Origin: Kitasatospora sp052076145
GTDB lineage: Bacteria > Actinomycetota > Actinomycetes > Streptomycetales > Streptomycetaceae
NCBI RefSeq assembly: GCF_052076145.1
Contig: NZ_CP197246.1
Coordinates: 4,216,001 to 4,280,000, forward strand
Direction: 5' to 3'
DNA: 64,000 nucleotides
Shown here: piece by piece, positions 33,720-43,102 of the stretch
Layout: every line of letters begins with the position of its first letter
Numbering within the stretch: the first letter of the stretch is position 1
Notes under the pieces: generated by a model
Databases searched by the model: none
What the model was told of the DNA's origin: nothing
The model's input: the letters and a program-made list of their open reading frames with translations, nothing else
Translations under genes and position numbers: made by a program

Positions 33720-34199
33720 ATGCTCACCACCCGCGACGAGTGGCTCGCCTCCCTCACCAGGGTCTACGCCGCCTCCGGCTGTCTGATCACCGACGAGCAG
33801 GGCCGCGTCCTGATCGTCAAGGCCGGCTACCGCGAGCACTGGCAGTTCGTCGGCGGCACCGTCGACAAGGGCGAGAACCCCGAGCAGTGCGCCGAGCGTG
33901 AACTCCTGGAGGAGACCGGCCTGGTCAAGGCCCCCGGCGCCCTGCTGGTGGTCGCCTGGACCAACCCGTCCGCCGAACTCGAGCACCCGGCCGTGCACTT
34001 CCTCTTCGACCTCGGCACCATCCCCGCCGACACCGCGATCACCCTCCCGGCCGGAGAGCTCGACTCCTACCGCTGGGCTGCCCCCGAGGAGGCCCTCGAC
34101 CTCCTCGGCCCGGCCCGCGCGCTGCGCCTGCGAGCCGGTCTCGAAGCCCGCGCCGACGGCCGCACCCGGGTCGTCACCAGCCCCAACTCCGGCTTCTGA
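33720..34199 (+). CDS. Nudix hydrolase
   Basis: 159 residues. The Nudix box is complete: GGTVDKGENPEQCAERELLEETGL at about residues 42-65 keeps the G-x5-E-x7-RE-x2-EE-x-G pattern. Such enzymes cleave nucleoside diphosphates linked to another group; the substrate cannot be told from sequence. CGGAGG precedes the ATG. It converges with a methyltransferase gene. Confidence 0.93.
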   Translation: MLTTRDEWLASLTRVYAASGCLITDEQGRVLIVKAGYREHWQFVGGTVDKGENPEQCAERELLEETGLVKAPGALLVVAWTNPSAELEHPAVHFLFDLGTIPADTAITLPAGELDSYRWAAPEEALDLLGPARALRLRAGLEARADGRTRVVTSPNSGF

Positions 34200-34222
34200 C
34201 AGCCCCTTTCCGGCAGCCCCTG

Positions 34223-34924
34223 TCAGCTTGGTCTGCGCCAGACGTAGGCCGCCGACACCGGATGGCTGCGGTACCGCTCCCACTTGGGCTTGAGCGCGAT
34301 CCACTCGTCGCCGACGACCGCCTCCCGCATCTCGGCGAGCTGCCACCCGGCGGCGAGCCCCGCCGTCAGGTGCTCGCTCACCAGGTGCACGTGCGTGGTG
34401 ATGGCGATGTCCTCGCCCTCGGCGGTGGTGAAGTGGGTGGGCATCCCGGCGGTCATGATGAAGTGCGGGTGCAGCCCGACGAGCACGCAGAGCCCGCCGG
34501 GCGCGGTCAGCCGCCACGCCTCCCGGTAGAACGGGCCCAGCTCGGGCAGGTGCTCGTCCACCAGCGAGGACACCACCAGCTGGTACGCCCCGCCGGGCAG
34601 GCCCGTCGCGGCCAGGTCGGCCTCCACCAGCCGGTCGTGCGCGCCCCGGGTGCGGGCCGCCGCGAGCATCTCGGGCGTCACGTCCACCCCGTCCACCGCC
34701 GCGACGCCCTGCCCGCGCAGCCACCCGCCCGTCCGGCCGGTGCCGCAGCCGAGGTCTGCCGCCCGCCGCACCGAAGCCCAGTCCGGTACCGCGAGTTCGG
34801 CCAGGACGCCGATGTCCATCGCGTCCTCGACCGTCCGTTCGTAGCTGCCGACCCACTGCCCGTACCCCGTCCGGACATCCACCGTCCGGTAGCCGCGCGC
34901 GTCGAAATCCATGAATTGCACCAT
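34223..34924 (-). CDS. Class I SAM-dependent methyltransferase
   Basis: 233 residues. SAM motif I is LGCGTGRTG, an acidic residue follows in GVDVTPEM, and the post-I region VEADLA is present. The sequence from LVVSSLVDEHLPE to LVGLHPHF fits motifs III-V. The N-terminal segment AVDYDARGYRTVDVR-like (here DFDARGYRTVDVRTGYG) is a substrate-side lid. The substrate is unknown. The start diverges from a GNAT gene across 60 bases. Confidence 0.88.
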   Translation of the reverse strand: MVQFMDFDARGYRTVDVRTGYGQWVGSYERTVEDAMDIGVLAELAVPDWASVRRAADLGCGTGRTGGWLRGQGVAAVDGVDVTPEMLAAARTRGAHDRLVEADLAATGLPGGAYQLVVSSLVDEHLPELGPFYREAWRLTAPGGLCVLVGLHPHFIMTAGMPTHFTTAEGEDIAITTHVHLVSEHLTAGLAAGWQLAEMREAVVGDEWIALKPKWERYRSHPVSAAYVWRRPS

Positions 34925-34984
34925 ACTTCGCAGTATCGGCAGTCCGCCCGACGCGCCGCCAGTGATTTAAGGAGCGGCAGCGAC

Positions 34985-35557
34985 GTGCGAGTCGAGAGCT
35001 ACCCGGAGGCCGCCGTGCCACCCGAACTCCGTAGCCAGGTATGGGCATTGCAGGAGCAGGCCTGGCCGAGCGGCGAGCCCGACCCCGGGCTGAGCCACGA
35101 CCCCCTGCTGCACCCGGAGTCGCTGCTGCTGGTCGACGACGATGGCCGGGTGCTCGCCGCACTCGACCTGCTCAGCAAGGATCTCGACCACGCGGGCGAC
35201 ACCTACCGCGCCGTCGGCCTGAGCACCGTCGTCACCGACCGCGAGCACCAGGGCCGGGGCCACGGACGGCAGTTGGCCACCGCCGCACTCTCCCACCTCC
35301 GCCGCTCCGGCGCCGATCTGGCGCTCTTCACCTGCGACCGCCCGTTGCAGCACTTCTACGAGAGCGCCGGCTACCAGCTGCTCCCCGGCACCGTCCTGGT
35401 CGGCGGCACCCCGGAAGCCCCCTTCCCCAGCGACCACCCCGGCTTCGACAAGGTCACCATGGCCGCCTTCTGCACCTCCCGCGCCACGGCGGCCCGCCCC
35501 CACTTCGCCGACACCCGCATCCCCCTCCACCCCGGCCCCACCGACCGCCTCTGGTGA
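34985..35557 (+). CDS. GNAT N-acetyltransferase
   Basis: 190 residues. The acetyl-CoA motif A is VVTDREHQGRGHGRQL, with a following helix, and motif B is present in FYESAGYQLL. The GTG start has AAGGAG ten bases upstream; the open frame extends far upstream but overlaps the methyltransferase. The acceptor is unknown. The last 40 residues are Pro/His-rich and probably loose. Confidence 0.87.
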   Translation: MRVESYPEAAVPPELRSQVWALQEQAWPSGEPDPGLSHDPLLHPESLLLVDDDGRVLAALDLLSKDLDHAGDTYRAVGLSTVVTDREHQGRGHGRQLATAALSHLRRSGADLALFTCDRPLQHFYESAGYQLLPGTVLVGGTPEAPFPSDHPGFDKVTMAAFCTSRATAARPHFADTRIPLHPGPTDRLW

Positions 35558-35594
35558 AGCACCAGCCCCCTACGGCCAGCCCGTTGTGTGAAAG

Positions 35595-36308
35595 TCAGTT
35601 GCCGACCAGCCGCGCCCGCAGGGCGGCCGCGACGCCCGTCGGCAGATCCCGATCGGCGTCGAACGAGCCCAGCGCAGCGAGCAGCGCATCCTCCGCCGTG
35701 AGCCCCGCCGAAGCCAGCAGGGCGTCGATCGCGAGCTGCTGGTCCGGCCGCCCGAGCATGCCCCAGAGCGGCCGCAGGTTCGCCGCGCTCAGCAGGTAGT
35801 CGGAGGCGACGGCACCAGGCTCGACCCCGGCCGCCGCGAGCAGTACGAGGGCGGCCAGCCCCGTCCGGTCGCGCCCGGCGCCGCAGTGCACGACGACCCC
35901 GCCCGGCCCGGCCTCGGCGACGGCGGTGGCCACGGCGGCGACGGCGTCGGGGCAGTGCTCCAGGTAGGGGGCGAAGGAGAGCGGGGTGCCGTCCAGCTCG
36001 CCGTACCGGGCCCACCAGCCGGCCCCGGCCAGCTCGTCGAGCGGCACCCGGACGAGGCGGACGCCCTCGGGCAGCGGCAGCAGCGGCCGGTGGTCAGCGG
36101 TGTCACGCAGGTCGATCACGGTGCGGATGCCGTACCGGAGGAGCGCCTGCCGGCCCTCGGCGGTCAGCCGGTCGAGGTTGTCGGCCCGGACGACCGCGCC
36201 GGGCCGGGTGCGGCGGCCGTCGATGGTGGGCAGGCCGCCGAGATCGCGGACGTTGAGGCAACCGTCCCAGTCGAGCCGGCGGGCGTCGATGGTCGTCACT
36301 GTGGTCAT
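35595..36308 (-). CDS. Tyrosine/serine phosphatase (DSP3/PTP-like)
   Basis: 237 residues. The CX5R active site is VVHCGAGRDRTG, with an N-terminal NVRDLGGLPT segment typical of MptpB/DUF3521-type bacterial phosphatases. The Asp acid is likely in VIDLRDTAD. These enzymes act on phosphotyrosine, phosphoserine or phosphoinositides. It is probably cytoplasmic, as no signal is seen. It converges with the GNAT gene. Confidence 0.9.
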   Translation of the reverse strand: MTTVTTIDARRLDWDGCLNVRDLGGLPTIDGRRTRPGAVVRADNLDRLTAEGRQALLRYGIRTVIDLRDTADHRPLLPLPEGVRLVRVPLDELAGAGWWARYGELDGTPLSFAPYLEHCPDAVAAVATAVAEAGPGGVVVHCGAGRDRTGLAALVLLAAAGVEPGAVASDYLLSAANLRPLWGMLGRPDQQLAIDALLASAGLTAEDALLAALGSFDADRDLPTGVAAALRARLVGN

Positions 36309-36356
36309 GCGTAAGGCTCCCCGTGGTCAAGAAGGGGGTGGTTCGCCCCCTGTCGA

Positions 36357-37070
36357 TCAAGACTCCGGGAAGGCCGCCAGTGGTTCCCCGGCGCCGCCGA
36401 ACACCCACAGCTCACGCCCCAGCGTGTCGCTGCACCGCACCTCGCGGAAGCGGTCGTCGTCGGCGGAGAGGAAGCCCCCGGCGACCCCGCGCAGGACCTC
36501 CTCCGCCACCCGGTCGGCCCGGCTCCAGGCGCCGGTCAGCACCAGTGCCTTGTCAGCCAGCTCGGCCCGCTGGATGCGGGCGACGGCGGCGGTCGCCAGC
36601 GCGGAGTTCACGTCGTCCAGTTCGCGCGGGGAGAGGTAGGTCTCGGCCCCGGTGTCGATCGCGGTGCTCAGGCGGCGCAGCAGCTCCGGCAGGCCGTAGT
36701 GGCGGACGGCGGCGACGGAGTCCTCGACGGCGACCAGCCAGCGCGGCCCGGGGGAGACCGTCCACCAGATCTCCTCACCGACGGGCAGCAGATCGCCGAT
36801 CCGGGCCTGCCAGAGCTCCAGGCCGGTGGGTGCGTTGGGGTTGGGGCGCAGCGAGCGCCCGGCCCAGGCGGTCTTGGCGGTCAGGCTGAGGTTGACGGTG
36901 TAGCGGACGGCGTGGTCGTCGACGGAGCCGAGCTCGACGCCGAGCAGCGCCCAGTGGGTCTCGTCGGGGAGGCTGAACGAGTGCCGCCAGCCGCTGAGAC
37001 CCATCGCCCGCAGGGCAGGCGCGAAGTGTTCGCGCATCCCTTCGGCGAAGAGCTCGTGGGCAGTCGTCAT
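36357..37070 (-). CDS. DUF4304-type hypothetical protein
   Basis: 237 residues with no signal or membrane helix. The N-terminal half (FAPALRAMGLSGWRHSFSLP ... WALLGVELGS) resembles DUF4304 proteins, a family common in Streptomyces with no known activity. The C-terminal half is helical and ends in RELWVFGGAGEPL. I use ATG 37070; a GTG just before it is equally close to the ribosome site. It follows the phosphatase gene's upstream side by 48 bases on the same strand, so the two may share a transcript. Confidence 0.65.
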   Translation of the reverse strand: MTTAHELFAEGMREHFAPALRAMGLSGWRHSFSLPDETHWALLGVELGSVDDHAVRYTVNLSLTAKTAWAGRSLRPNPNAPTGLELWQARIGDLLPVGEEIWWTVSPGPRWLVAVEDSVAAVRHYGLPELLRRLSTAIDTGAETYLSPRELDDVNSALATAAVARIQRAELADKALVLTGAWSRADRVAEEVLRGVAGGFLSADDDRFREVRCSDTLGRELWVFGGAGEPLAAFPES

Positions 37071-37391
37071 CACAGGTCCAGACCTTCAGGGGGAGCGGGA
37101 GGGGAGCGGCGCCGAATCAGCCGTCCCTCAAAACGTATGACCGGAGCACCTTTGGCGGCTGCGGGCGAATGACAGTCGCTGACAGGACTTTGGTCCTCGG
37201 TGGCCGGGCAGAAGGCCCTGTTCCGTGCTGCTTCGCCATCACGGCCGAACACCAGCTCCGGATGCCGCATGATGTGGCAGGTGCACATCGCAGAGCCTCA
37301 GGGGCCGGGCTCCGACAATGTCGTCGGCGGCCCGATATCACCGGGACGTACGACACCCCCGCGTACCGCCGCGCCGCCAGGGGAGGCCGCC
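37071..37391. promoter_or_regulatory. Region between the DUF4304 gene and the sigma factor
   Basis: About 320 bases. The sigma-factor frame is open through the right half, but codons before 37392 give a low-complexity, non-homologous leader. The stretch holds the divergent promoters by inference. I see no clear hairpin or repeat in it. Confidence 0.35.
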
Positions 37392-38099
37392 GTGCCGCCG
37401 ACCGGGCGGGCCGCAGTGCAGGCCGACGAGCTCACCGCCGCTGTGCACGCCGCACAGGCGGGCGACGAGGAGGCCTTCCGGCAGCTCTTCCGGGCCGTCC
37501 AGCCGGGCCTCCTCCGCTACCTCCGGGTGCTGGTCGGCGGCGGGCCGGAGGACGCCGAGGACATCGCCTCCGAGACCTGGCTGCAGATCGCCCGGGACCT
37601 GAGCGGCTTCGACGGCGACGGCGACGGCTTCCGGGGCTGGGCGGCCACCGTCGCCCGCAACCGCGCGATGGACCACCTGCGGCGGGTCCGGCGGCGGCCG
37701 GTCGCGGACCTGCCGTTCGAGTACCTCGCCGAGCTGACCGCCGCCGAGGACACCGCAGGCAGCGCCCTCGCCACCGTCTCCACCGCCGACTCGCTGGCCC
37801 TGATCGCCCGGCTGCCCCGCGACCAGGCCGAGGCCGTGCTGCTCCGGGTGGTGCTGGACCTGGACGCGGAGAGCGCCGCCAAGGTGCTCGGCAAGCGCTC
37901 CGGCAGCGTCCGGATGGCCGCCCACCGGGGGCTGCGCAAGCTCGCCAAGCTGCTTGAACAGCCCGGCGGCGGCCCCGCCGACGGCGTCCCCCAGCAGCGC
38001 TCGGCATCCGGCTCGGGGCGGCCGCCGGAAAATTCTTCGGATTCTCCTGCGCAAGGTGTGACACAACCCAGAGCCGCGACGCTGAAGGACATGAGATGA
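37392..38099 (+). CDS. ECF-type RNA polymerase sigma factor
   Basis: About 235 residues. Region 2 runs from DELTAAVHAAQAGDEEAF through EDIASETWLQIARD to WAATVARNRAMDHLRR. Region 4 has LPRDQAEAVLLRVVLDLDAESAAKVLGKRSGSVRMAAHRGL. I chose GTG 37392 because GGGGAGG lies five bases upstream; a longer start at 37200 or 37269 is possible. The stop overlaps the next ORF by four bases (ATGA), which is typical of sigma/anti-sigma pairs. A Ser/Gln-rich tail follows region 4. Confidence 0.9.
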   Translation: MPPTGRAAVQADELTAAVHAAQAGDEEAFRQLFRAVQPGLLRYLRVLVGGGPEDAEDIASETWLQIARDLSGFDGDGDGFRGWAATVARNRAMDHLRRVRRRPVADLPFEYLAELTAAEDTAGSALATVSTADSLALIARLPRDQAEAVLLRVVLDLDAESAAKVLGKRSGSVRMAAHRGLRKLAKLLEQPGGGPADGVPQQRSASGSGRPPENSSDSPAQGVTQPRAATLKDMR

Positions 38100-39103
38100 G
38101 CACCAACCGATCCCGCCGGATCGACCGCGTCGCCGCCGAGCAACTGCTCGGCGGCGGCAAGGTCGGCTCGTCGGACGGTCCGGCCGCCATCGCCGACAAC
38201 GCCGCCCTCGCCGGGCTGCTCGCCGCCGCCGCCGCTGCCCCAGCGGCCGGGCCGGACGAGCTGCCGGGAGAGGCCCGAGCGCTGGCGGCGTACCGGTCGG
38301 CCCGCCGTGAACCAACCCCCGAACCCCGGAGACGCACGATGGCGAAGACCGCGACTGGGAGGGCCTTCAGCGCGAAGGCCCTGCTCGCCGCGCTCGCGAT
38401 CACCGCGCTCGGCGGGGTCGCGGTGGCCGCCGTAAAGCTGCCCGCCGTCCTCAGCAGCCCCGGTGCGAACGCTCCGGTCGCCGCGCCCACCGCCCCAGGC
38501 CGCACCACGGCCTCGGGCCCGGGAGCAGGCCGGGCACCGGGGACGGGAGGCGGCTCCGGCTCGGCGGGCTCGCACTCCGGCCTGGACAACCGCACCGCGA
38601 CGCCCGGCACCGTCGGCAGGCCCTCCGACGGCGGCCAGGCCCACCCCTCGGCAGGCCCCGACCGGTCGGGGAGCCCCGACACCCCGGGGCAGTCGGGCGG
38701 CACGGAGAGCCCGAGCCCCGGCTCGGCCGCCGGGCTGGCCAAGCTCTGTCACTCGTACCAGGACCGGGAGGGCGACGGCACCAAGGACAAGCAGCTGCTC
38801 GCCGACCCTCTGCTGGCGCCGCTGGTCAAGGCGGCCAACGGTGTCGAGCACGTCGAGAGCTACTGCAACGCGCTGGTCGGCAAGGTGAAGGACCACGGTG
38901 GCCCGGCCACCCCCTCCGCCCCTGCCGCGCCCTCGCCGGAGCCGCCCAAGGGTGGCGGCCCGAAGACCCCGAAGGCCGAGCTGTCGCTCCCGCAGCTCGG
39001 CCACGCACTCACCCCCGCGTCGTCGGCGCCGCCGGTGCCGTTGCAGGCTCCGCTGTCGGAACTGCTCGGCGGCGTCCCGCTGGACGGTGTCCTGGTGGGG
39101 TGA
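38096..39103 (+). CDS. Putative membrane anti-sigma factor
   Basis: 335 residues. It has a cytoplasmic N-terminal part (about 1-90, including RRIDRVAAEQLLGGG), one membrane helix (about 95-117), then a long Ser/Pro/Gly-rich outer region with a small Cys-paired helical segment (LCHSYQDREGDG ... VESYCNALVGK). Coupled to the ECF sigma gene by ATGA overlap, it is best read as its anti-sigma factor. No zinc-binding HxxxCxxC motif is seen, so it is not a ZAS-type protein. Confidence 0.75.
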   Translation: MSTNRSRRIDRVAAEQLLGGGKVGSSDGPAAIADNAALAGLLAAAAAAPAAGPDELPGEARALAAYRSARREPTPEPRRRTMAKTATGRAFSAKALLAALAITALGGVAVAAVKLPAVLSSPGANAPVAAPTAPGRTTASGPGAGRAPGTGGGSGSAGSHSGLDNRTATPGTVGRPSDGGQAHPSAGPDRSGSPDTPGQSGGTESPSPGSAAGLAKLCHSYQDREGDGTKDKQLLADPLLAPLVKAANGVEHVESYCNALVGKVKDHGGPATPSAPAAPSPEPPKGGGPKTPKAELSLPQLGHALTPASSAPPVPLQAPLSELLGGVPLDGVLVG

Positions 39104-39364
39104 CCCGAAGACTCCGGACGGACGGCGGGCGAATCCCCCCGGGCCCGTCGTCCGTCCGGACCAGCCGTGACCGGCCGTGGCCAGGCCCGGCTGCGTCACC
39201 GAGACCCCGGGTGGTCGGTGGGCTCCCCCGTGCCCATCGGCCGCCCGGCTCGTGCCCTGCTGAGGGGCGCCCGGGGCCGGGTTCGCACTGCGGCCGCTAT
39301 CGTGCACAGGTGCACGAGGCGATCCGATGCCTCCGGCCGGCGGATCTGAGGGGAGCGGTGCCAG
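39104..39364 (+). promoter_or_regulatory. Leader region of the Ser/Thr kinase gene
   Basis: About 260 bases. AGGGGAG lies at the kinase ribosome site. I see no strong hairpin for the preceding anti-sigma gene and no obvious regulatory repeat. Confidence 0.3.
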
Positions 39365-41032
39365 GTGATCGGACGCGCACTCAACGGGCGTTACGAGCTC
39401 GTGGAGATACTCGGCGTCGGCGGGATGGCGACGGTCTGGCGCGGCCACGACCGGGTGCTCGGCAGGTCCGTCGCGGTCAAGGTGCTGAACGGCGGCCTGG
39501 CCGACGACCCGCGCTTCGCCGAACGCTTCGGCCGCGAGGCTCAGCACGCCGCGATGCTGGCCCACCCGAGGATCGTCATGGTCTTCGACTCCGGTGTCGA
39601 CCAGGGCTCGCCGTACATCGTGATGGAGCTGGTGAACGGCAGACCGCTCAGCCAACTGATAGTCGGCGACGGCCAGTTGCCCCCCGCTGGGCTGCCGGTC
39701 GAGCGGGCCGTCGGGGTGGCGGCGGCGGTCTGCGAGGCGCTGGAGGTGGCGCACGCCGCCGGTCTGGTGCACCGCGACATCAAGCCCGGCAACATCATGA
39801 TCACCGACGACGGCGGCGTGAAGGTCGTCGACTTCGGCATCGCCAGGGCGAGTTCGTCCGGCTCCCAGCTGACCCAGACCGCGACGGTGCTCGGCACCGC
39901 CGCGTACCTCTCGCCCGAGCAGGCCACCGCGGCCGAGATCGACGGCCGCGCGGATCTCTACGCGCTCGGCTGCGTCCTGGTCGAAATGCTCACCGGAGCA
40001 CCGCCGTTCACCGCCGACGCCCCCGTCGCGATCGCCTTCAAGCACGTCAGCGAGCAGCCCACTCCCGTCTCGGTACGCCGCCCCGGCATCCCGCCCGCCC
40101 TCGACGCGGCCGTCCTGCGCCTGCTCGCCAAGAACCCGGCCGACCGCCCCGCCGATGCCGCCAGGGCCCGCGCCGAACTCCTCGCCGCCGTCCCCGCCAC
40201 GGCCGCCCCCGACCGCACCGCCGAACTCCTCGCCACCACCCAGGTGTTCGCCCCGCTCACGCCCCCGCTCACGCCCCCGCCGGCCCACCCGCCGGCTGCT
40301 GCCACCACGGCTCTGCCCCACCTCCCCTTCACCGAGCAGCAGCGCACCTCGCTGCTGCCGCCGGTCCAGCCCCCCGGCCCGGCGTACGAGCCGCCGCAGC
40401 CCCCCGTACCGGAGCGGCGCCGTCGTCCGCTGGTGCTGGCCGGGGTCGGCCTCGCCGTCGCGGGCGGGGTGGCCGCGGTCGCGGCCTTCGCCTTCAGCAG
40501 CCCGGGTGGCGACACGAAGGGTGGCACGCCCGCCACGCAGGCGGCGGGCCCGGCAGCCGGCCCGTCCCCCTCGGTGTCCCCGTCGGCCTCCCCGAGCAGC
40601 TCGGCGAGCCCGTCGCCCAGCGCCAGCCCCAAGGCGGGCTCGGCGGGCCTGCTGACGGCGCTGCGGGCGGCGATCGAGCAGGCGTCGTTCAACAAGGAGC
40701 ACGGCGCCCAGGGCGACCTCCTCGGCCTGATGGACGATGCCGCAGCCGCCCTCGCCGACCGCCAGCCGCAGCGGGCCGACCAGTCCCTGCGCAACGCCCA
40801 GCGTCTGATCAAGGACCTGGTCAAGAAGCATGCCGTCGACGGCGGTGCGGCGCAGAACTGGCAGAACCGGATCAACGCCGTCCTCGCCACCCTGCACGCC
40901 GCCCAGCAGCTCCCGGGCAGGGGCCAGCAGTCCTCGTCCTCCTCGTCCTCCTCGTCCGACCCCGCCGGGAACCTGCTCGACTGGCTCAACGGCAGCGGCA
41001 GCAACAGCACGGACAGCAACGACGGCAACTGA
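39365..41032 (+). CDS. Membrane Ser/Thr protein kinase (PknB type)
   Basis: 555 residues. Kinase domain at about 9-270: Gly loop GVGGMATVW (18-26), ATP Lys 39 (VAVKVL), HRD at 136-138 in HRDIKPGN, DFG at 156-158, and APE-like SPEQA. A Pro-rich linker leads to one membrane helix (about 355-378). The outer part is Ser-rich (SPSVSPSASPSS) with a helical domain, and no PASTA repeats are present, so it does not look like the cell-wall sensor PknB itself. The GTG start has GGGGAG upstream. The signal it senses is unknown. Confidence 0.93.
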   Translation: MIGRALNGRYELVEILGVGGMATVWRGHDRVLGRSVAVKVLNGGLADDPRFAERFGREAQHAAMLAHPRIVMVFDSGVDQGSPYIVMELVNGRPLSQLIVGDGQLPPAGLPVERAVGVAAAVCEALEVAHAAGLVHRDIKPGNIMITDDGGVKVVDFGIARASSSGSQLTQTATVLGTAAYLSPEQATAAEIDGRADLYALGCVLVEMLTGAPPFTADAPVAIAFKHVSEQPTPVSVRRPGIPPALDAAVLRLLAKNPADRPADAARARAELLAAVPATAAPDRTAELLATTQVFAPLTPPLTPPPAHPPAAATTALPHLPFTEQQRTSLLPPVQPPGPAYEPPQPPVPERRRRPLVLAGVGLAVAGGVAAVAAFAFSSPGGDTKGGTPATQAAGPAAGPSPSVSPSASPSSSASPSPSASPKAGSAGLLTALRAAIEQASFNKEHGAQGDLLGLMDDAAAALADRQPQRADQSLRNAQRLIKDLVKKHAVDGGAAQNWQNRINAVLATLHAAQQLPGRGQQSSSSSSSSSDPAGNLLDWLNGSGSNSTDSNDGN

Positions 41033-41049
41033 GCGCGCCACCCCATCGG

Positions 41050-41556
41050 TCAGCCCTGGCCTCCCCGGTGCGGCCCCTGCCGGGCCCGCTCCGCGATGCG
41101 GCCCCGCAGTCGGCGGGAGACAGCTGTGGCCCCGGCGGTGAGGAAGACCAGGCTGTAGAGGATCTGGAGCATCACCACCGCTCGGGCCTCCTGCCCGGCC
41201 GGGACGACGTCCCCGTAGCCGACGGTCGCCAGCGTGATCACGGTGAAGTACAGCGCGTCGACCCGCGTCCGCAGCCCGACGAACTGCCCGTCCCGGCTGA
41301 GCGCGAGATACGTCGCCGCGAAGACCACCAGCGCGACGGAGCTGAGCAGCAGGATCGTCAGGCCCGGCCGCCCCGGCGCACCGATCAGCTCCCGCTGGAT
41401 CTGCTGCAGCAGCAGGGCGGCCACCACGGTCAGCACCGCACCGAAGGTGAGCCAGCTGACGACCGGGTGCCTGGGCCCGAACATCCCCATCGGCACGGTG
41501 AAGTACCCGACCAGCACCAGCACCGGTCCGCCGAGGATCAACCCCCACATCCGCAT
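41050..41556 (-). CDS. Two-pore-helix K+ channel-like protein
   Basis: About 168 residues with four hydrophobic segments. The selectivity filter TLATVGYGDVVP lies between the last two, identifying an Ion_trans_2 potassium channel. There is no RCK domain, so gating by ligand is not evident. I chose the ATG at 41556 because GGGAGG lies about nine bases upstream; longer starts are open. It converges on the kinase gene. Confidence 0.88.
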   Translation of the reverse strand: MRMWGLILGGPVLVLVGYFTVPMGMFGPRHPVVSWLTFGAVLTVVAALLLQQIQRELIGAPGRPGLTILLLSSVALVVFAATYLALSRDGQFVGLRTRVDALYFTVITLATVGYGDVVPAGQEARAVVMLQILYSLVFLTAGATAVSRRLRGRIAERARQGPHRGGQG

Positions 41557-41636
41557 GGTGCCCATCCTCCCGTCGCCGCCCGCCCGGAGCCGGGAGCTGA
41601 TACGCCGTCCGGGGGGCCACCGCATCCGAGCCACCG

Positions 41637-42926
41637 TCAGCCGGCCGCGGCCGGGCCGGGCTCACCCGGCTCGTCCAGGAACTCCAGCACGGCGAGGGCG
41701 CCCACCAGCCCGACGGCCAGCCAGAACACCACCAGCCCGCTCGGGTAGTCCCAGAGCACGAAGAGCAGTACGACCACCGCCAGCGCCACCCCGGACAGCC
41801 AGGTCTTCCACCGGTGCACGAAGCGCCCCACCGGGCCGAGCCGCAGGCCGAACCGCTCCGCCGTCTGCCGGACGGCCCCGAAGCCCGCCTGCCACAGCTG
41901 CCGCACCTGCCCGGCCCGGCGGCCCGGCCCGCTCACCCAGGTGCCGAGCGCGACCAGCACCCCGAGCACCAGCACAGCCCGGACGGTCACCCGCAGGTGG
42001 TGCACCAGCGCGTCGAAGACCGCCCCGGCGGCGGCCTGGTCGACCCCGGCGGGCAGCTTGTCCAGGTAGACGGCCCGGACGAGGCTCAGCGCGATGCCGA
42101 GCACCGCCGCTCCCGCCGCGACTCCGAACGCCGCCGTCACCGCCGCCCGCCTGCGCCGGGCGGCCAGCAGCACCCCCGCCACGGCGAGCACCAGCACCAG
42201 CACGGGCAGCCAGAAGCCGACCAGCTGGAGCAGCCGGAGGCCGGTCTGCGCCTTGGTGATGGTGTCGGACTGGACGAGGGTGAAGCTGGTGTGCACCTCG
42301 GGGATCCTGGCGGCGACACCGAGCCCGGCGGCCACCAGGCGGGTCTTCACCTGGTCGATCACGGGGGCCAGGTCCAGCGTCACCGCGTTCCCCTGGATCT
42401 GCACCGCGCCACCGCCCTCCCCAGTCAGCAGCCGGTCGACGGCGGCGTGGGCATTGCGGTTGACGGCCACCCAGACGGTCACGAACGCGTCGCCGGCCAC
42501 CACGTTCCCCACCTGGGTGTGGACGAAGGAGGTGAGGCCGTCGGTCAGCGTGTTCCCGAGCCTCCCGAGGGCGGCGCCGACCAGCGGGCGGTCGGCGGGC
42601 GCGATGTCGTCCAGCAGTGAGTTGATCGGCAGGTGCTGCATGACGGCGGTGGTCACCCGGTCGGTGACGGCCGCCTGGACGGCCGGGTCCTTGGCGAGCG
42701 GGGTGACGGTCGCGACGTACCGGTCGGTGTCGGTCAGCTCGCCTTTCGTCCAGGAGGAGACCACGGCGAGCGGGGTCAGCAGGCAGGCGAGCAGGATGAG
42801 GATGACGGCGAGCAACGAGCGTGCCCGGTGCCGTGGTGGCGGGGGCGGCGGCGGGGTCTCCTTCTCGAGCGCGGCGAGCCGCCTGCGCAACTCGTCGAGT
42901 TCGAGCTCGCTGCCGCTGTCGGCCAT
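41637..42926 (-). CDS. Membrane protein, unknown function
   Basis: 429 residues. A short helical N-terminus (LDELRRRLAALEKE) and a poly-Pro run are followed by one membrane helix (about 35-60), a large outside domain (about 65-230, WTKGELTDTDRYVATVTPLAKDP...), and four or five more helices in the second half. Large actinobacterial integral membrane proteins with the same ...DTDRYV...P...DPAVQ segment are common, but their role is not known to me. GGAGG precedes the ATG. It shares strand with the K+ channel gene 80 bases downstream. Confidence 0.78.
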   Translation of the reverse strand: MADSGSELELDELRRRLAALEKETPPPPPPPRHRARSLLAVILILLACLLTPLAVVSSWTKGELTDTDRYVATVTPLAKDPAVQAAVTDRVTTAVMQHLPINSLLDDIAPADRPLVGAALGRLGNTLTDGLTSFVHTQVGNVVAGDAFVTVWVAVNRNAHAAVDRLLTGEGGGAVQIQGNAVTLDLAPVIDQVKTRLVAAGLGVAARIPEVHTSFTLVQSDTITKAQTGLRLLQLVGFWLPVLVLVLAVAGVLLAARRRRAAVTAAFGVAAGAAVLGIALSLVRAVYLDKLPAGVDQAAAGAVFDALVHHLRVTVRAVLVLGVLVALGTWVSGPGRRAGQVRQLWQAGFGAVRQTAERFGLRLGPVGRFVHRWKTWLSGVALAVVVLLFVLWDYPSGLVVFWLAVGLVGALAVLEFLDEPGEPGPAAAG

Positions 42927-43043
42927 CCGTACCTCCGGGAGCTGGGACGAGTGCTCACCAGCAGACAACAGGGCACGGTGGTCAGCCACTCGGGAGAGCA
43001 GCGGGGTGGGGGAGGGGCGGAGCGGGGGAGGAGGCTGGAAACG

Positions 43044-43085
43044 ACTGAGCCTCCGTACCGTCAGCTGACGGTACGGAGGCTCAGT
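43044..43085. terminator. Perfect 42-bp palindrome, terminator of tatA
   Basis: Two 21-base arms (43044-43064 and 43065-43085) are exact inverted copies with no spacer, so the hairpin tip must open. It lies 18 bases after the tatA stop on the minus strand and upstream of the 429-residue membrane protein gene. Confidence 0.82.
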
Positions 43086-43102
43086 GCGACGGACTCGGCG
43101 GC

